Positions 63,262 through 64,000 of a DNA stretch of 64,000 nucleotides are shown here, in pieces. The DNA is taken from assembly GCF_040834005.1 (NCBI RefSeq), contig NZ_CP162129.1, forward strand, positions 2,814,001 through 2,878,000. The letters run 5' to 3'. Under the pieces are notes generated by a model. That model saw only the letters and a program-made list of their open reading frames with translations. It did no database searches and was not told the DNA's origin. The translations under genes and the position numbers were made by a program. Source of the stretch: Paenibacillus sp. PL2-23 (GTDB taxonomy: Bacteria > Bacillota > Bacilli > Paenibacillales > Paenibacillaceae). The number at the start of each line of letters is the position of its first letter. Within the stretch, counting starts at the first letter, position 1.

Positions 63262-63576
63262 CTATTCAACCAGCTTTAAGCCAACGACAGCAACAAGCAC
63301 CAGCGTAATGAAAAAGAGCCGCAGAACGCTTCTGGATTCCCGGAAAAACAGAATGCCGACCAACGCGCTGCCAACGGTGCCAATTCCCGTCCAAACGGCG
63401 TAAGCCGTCCCCATAGGCAGCTGCTCCATGCTTAGGGACAAGAGAAGGAAGCTCGTCAGGAATCCTCCGCCAAGCATGAGAAAGTTAAGGACAGACGCCT
63501 TGTTGTTGAAGCGGGCCATTCCGGCGACGCCAACGACCTCGAATAGTCCCGCCAATATGACAAACATCCAGCTCAT
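63262..63576 (-). CDS. ykkD: SMR-family efflux subunit, YkkD-like
   Basis: 104 aa, four membrane helices. FEVVGVAGMARFNN, LLSLSMEQLPMGTAYAVWTGIGTVGSALVGILFFRES and VGLKLVE closely follow B. subtilis YkkD. The conserved Glu of helix 1 (FEV) is the proton/substrate site. It works as a heteromer with the YkkC-like partner, with which it overlaps by ATGA. Related pairs export guanidine or toxic cations. Confidence 0.92.
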   Translation of the reverse strand: MSWMFVILAGLFEVVGVAGMARFNNKASVLNFLMLGGGFLTSFLLLSLSMEQLPMGTAYAVWTGIGTVGSALVGILFFRESRSVLRLFFITLVLVAVVGLKLVE

Positions 63577-63959
63577 TCTCGTTCACCGCCCCGCTGTTTC
63601 TTCGATTCTCTGGTTTCCTCTTGGCTGGAGGTGACAAGCTTAAGGCCAATAATACCAACCAGCAGCAAGCCAATGAATGACATTTTGGCCCAGCTGAACA
63701 GCTCGTCATATAGAAGCATCTCGGCGAAGACCGTGCCCGCCGTTCCTAACCCCACGAACACGGCGTAAACCGTGCTGGTCGGCAGCTTCTGGGACGTGTA
63801 CAGCAAGATGGCGAAGCTTAATAGGATCGCGGCTATTGTAAGAGACCAGGAGACGAGGCTGTCCGCATGCTTTAGCCCTGCGACCCAGCCCACCTCGAAG
63901 ATGCCGGACAGAAATACGAGTCCCCAATATAGATTGGCATGCGTGGCTTGCTTCTTCAC
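63573..63959 (-). CDS. ykkC: SMR-family efflux subunit, YkkC-like
   Basis: 128 aa from GTG at 63959 (GGAAGGAG eight bases upstream); a GTG at 63968 lies against the ribosome site. FEVGWVAGLKHADSLVSWSLT, LPTSTVYAVFVGLGTAGTVFAEMLLYDELFSW and IGLKLVT match YkkC. Four helices and a hydrophilic Glu/Lys/Arg tail. In B. subtilis the pair is preceded by the guanidine-I (ykkC) riboswitch; only about 40 upstream bases are inside this window, so that cannot be checked. Confidence 0.92.
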   Translation of the reverse strand: MKKQATHANLYWGLVFLSGIFEVGWVAGLKHADSLVSWSLTIAAILLSFAILLYTSQKLPTSTVYAVFVGLGTAGTVFAEMLLYDELFSWAKMSFIGLLLVGIIGLKLVTSSQEETRESKKQRGGERE

Positions 63960-64000
63960 CGTGATCACTCCTTCCTTAAGCGAAATACAGGCACAACATA

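Overview
The window is chromosomal DNA of a GC-leaning, endospore-forming Gram-positive bacterium of the Paenibacillus type (Bacillales). This rests on a spoVK-ynbB-glnR-glnA block facing a lexA / yneA-like / ynzC block as in Bacillus subtilis, on the mrfA-mrfB pair, on YpdA (bacillithiol disulfide reductase family), YkkCD-type transporters, XerS-type recombinase, sigma-A promoters and strong AGGAGG ribosome sites. I see no rRNA, tRNA, CRISPR array, insertion sequence or prophage. Genes are densely packed and often overlap by ATGA, so most of the window is core genome.

Layout. 1-5 kb: 3' end of a class A penicillin-binding protein, a cyclophilin-like lipoprotein, a DUF402 protein, a YdcF-like protein, SpoVK and a PLP enzyme of the YnbB family. 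5.5-9 kb: glnR-glnA converging on lexA, then a divergent SOS promoter region driving a YneA-like LysM protein, then YnzC. 9-15.6 kb: a HAD phosphatase, acireductone dioxygenase (mtnD, minus), cobalamin-dependent methionine synthase (metH) and ribonuclease Z. 15.6-22.4 kb: the MrfA helicase and MrfB nuclease, a NagD-type phosphatase, an Fpg-like protein that has lost catalytic residues, a receiver-like protein and an RlmM-like methyltransferase. 22.4-26.5 kb: a Hanks kinase fused to a degenerate ParA/TadZ-like domain, then a two-component system. 26.3-30.2 kb: a 38-codon ORF, two acetyltransferases, a PhnP-like hydrolase and a BCCT transporter. 30.2-35.4 kb: a leader-peptide region with tandem terminators before a MutS2-like ATPase lacking Smr, thiamine pyrophosphokinase, a TRIC-type channel, a low-molecular-weight phosphatase and an esterase. 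35.5-40.5 kb: the pdhA-pdhB-pdhC-pdhD operon. 40.6-49 kb: thioesterase, thyA-folA, gltD, two unrecognised proteins, topB and a HAD hydrolase. 49-54.7 kb: small genes, an orphan ABC ATPase, a DUF3298-like protein, an APC permease, a MOSC protein and a YdjC-like deacetylase. 54.7-64 kb: MoxR-DUF58-DUF4129, YpdA, an unknown protein, XerS, a DsbA-family protein, a lactonase, YdjO and a YkkC/YkkD pair at the edge.

How the genes connect. DNA-damage functions recur: lexA with its own operators, the YneA-like division inhibitor, MrfAB with a weak LexA-like site in its promoter, and a 74-aa unknown gene at 49.3-49.6 kb with a perfect LexA operator inside its promoter. The most unusual locus is 30.2-32.6 kb: promoter, ribosome site, eight-codon leader ORF, mutually exclusive RNA helices and two strong terminators ahead of a MutS2 paralogue. 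This is the layout of genes induced by ribosome stalling, applied to a family whose known member acts on collided ribosomes. Other points worth following are the Fpg-like protein without its proline and lysine catalysts and the kinase-pseudoATPase fusion, which sits behind a terminator.
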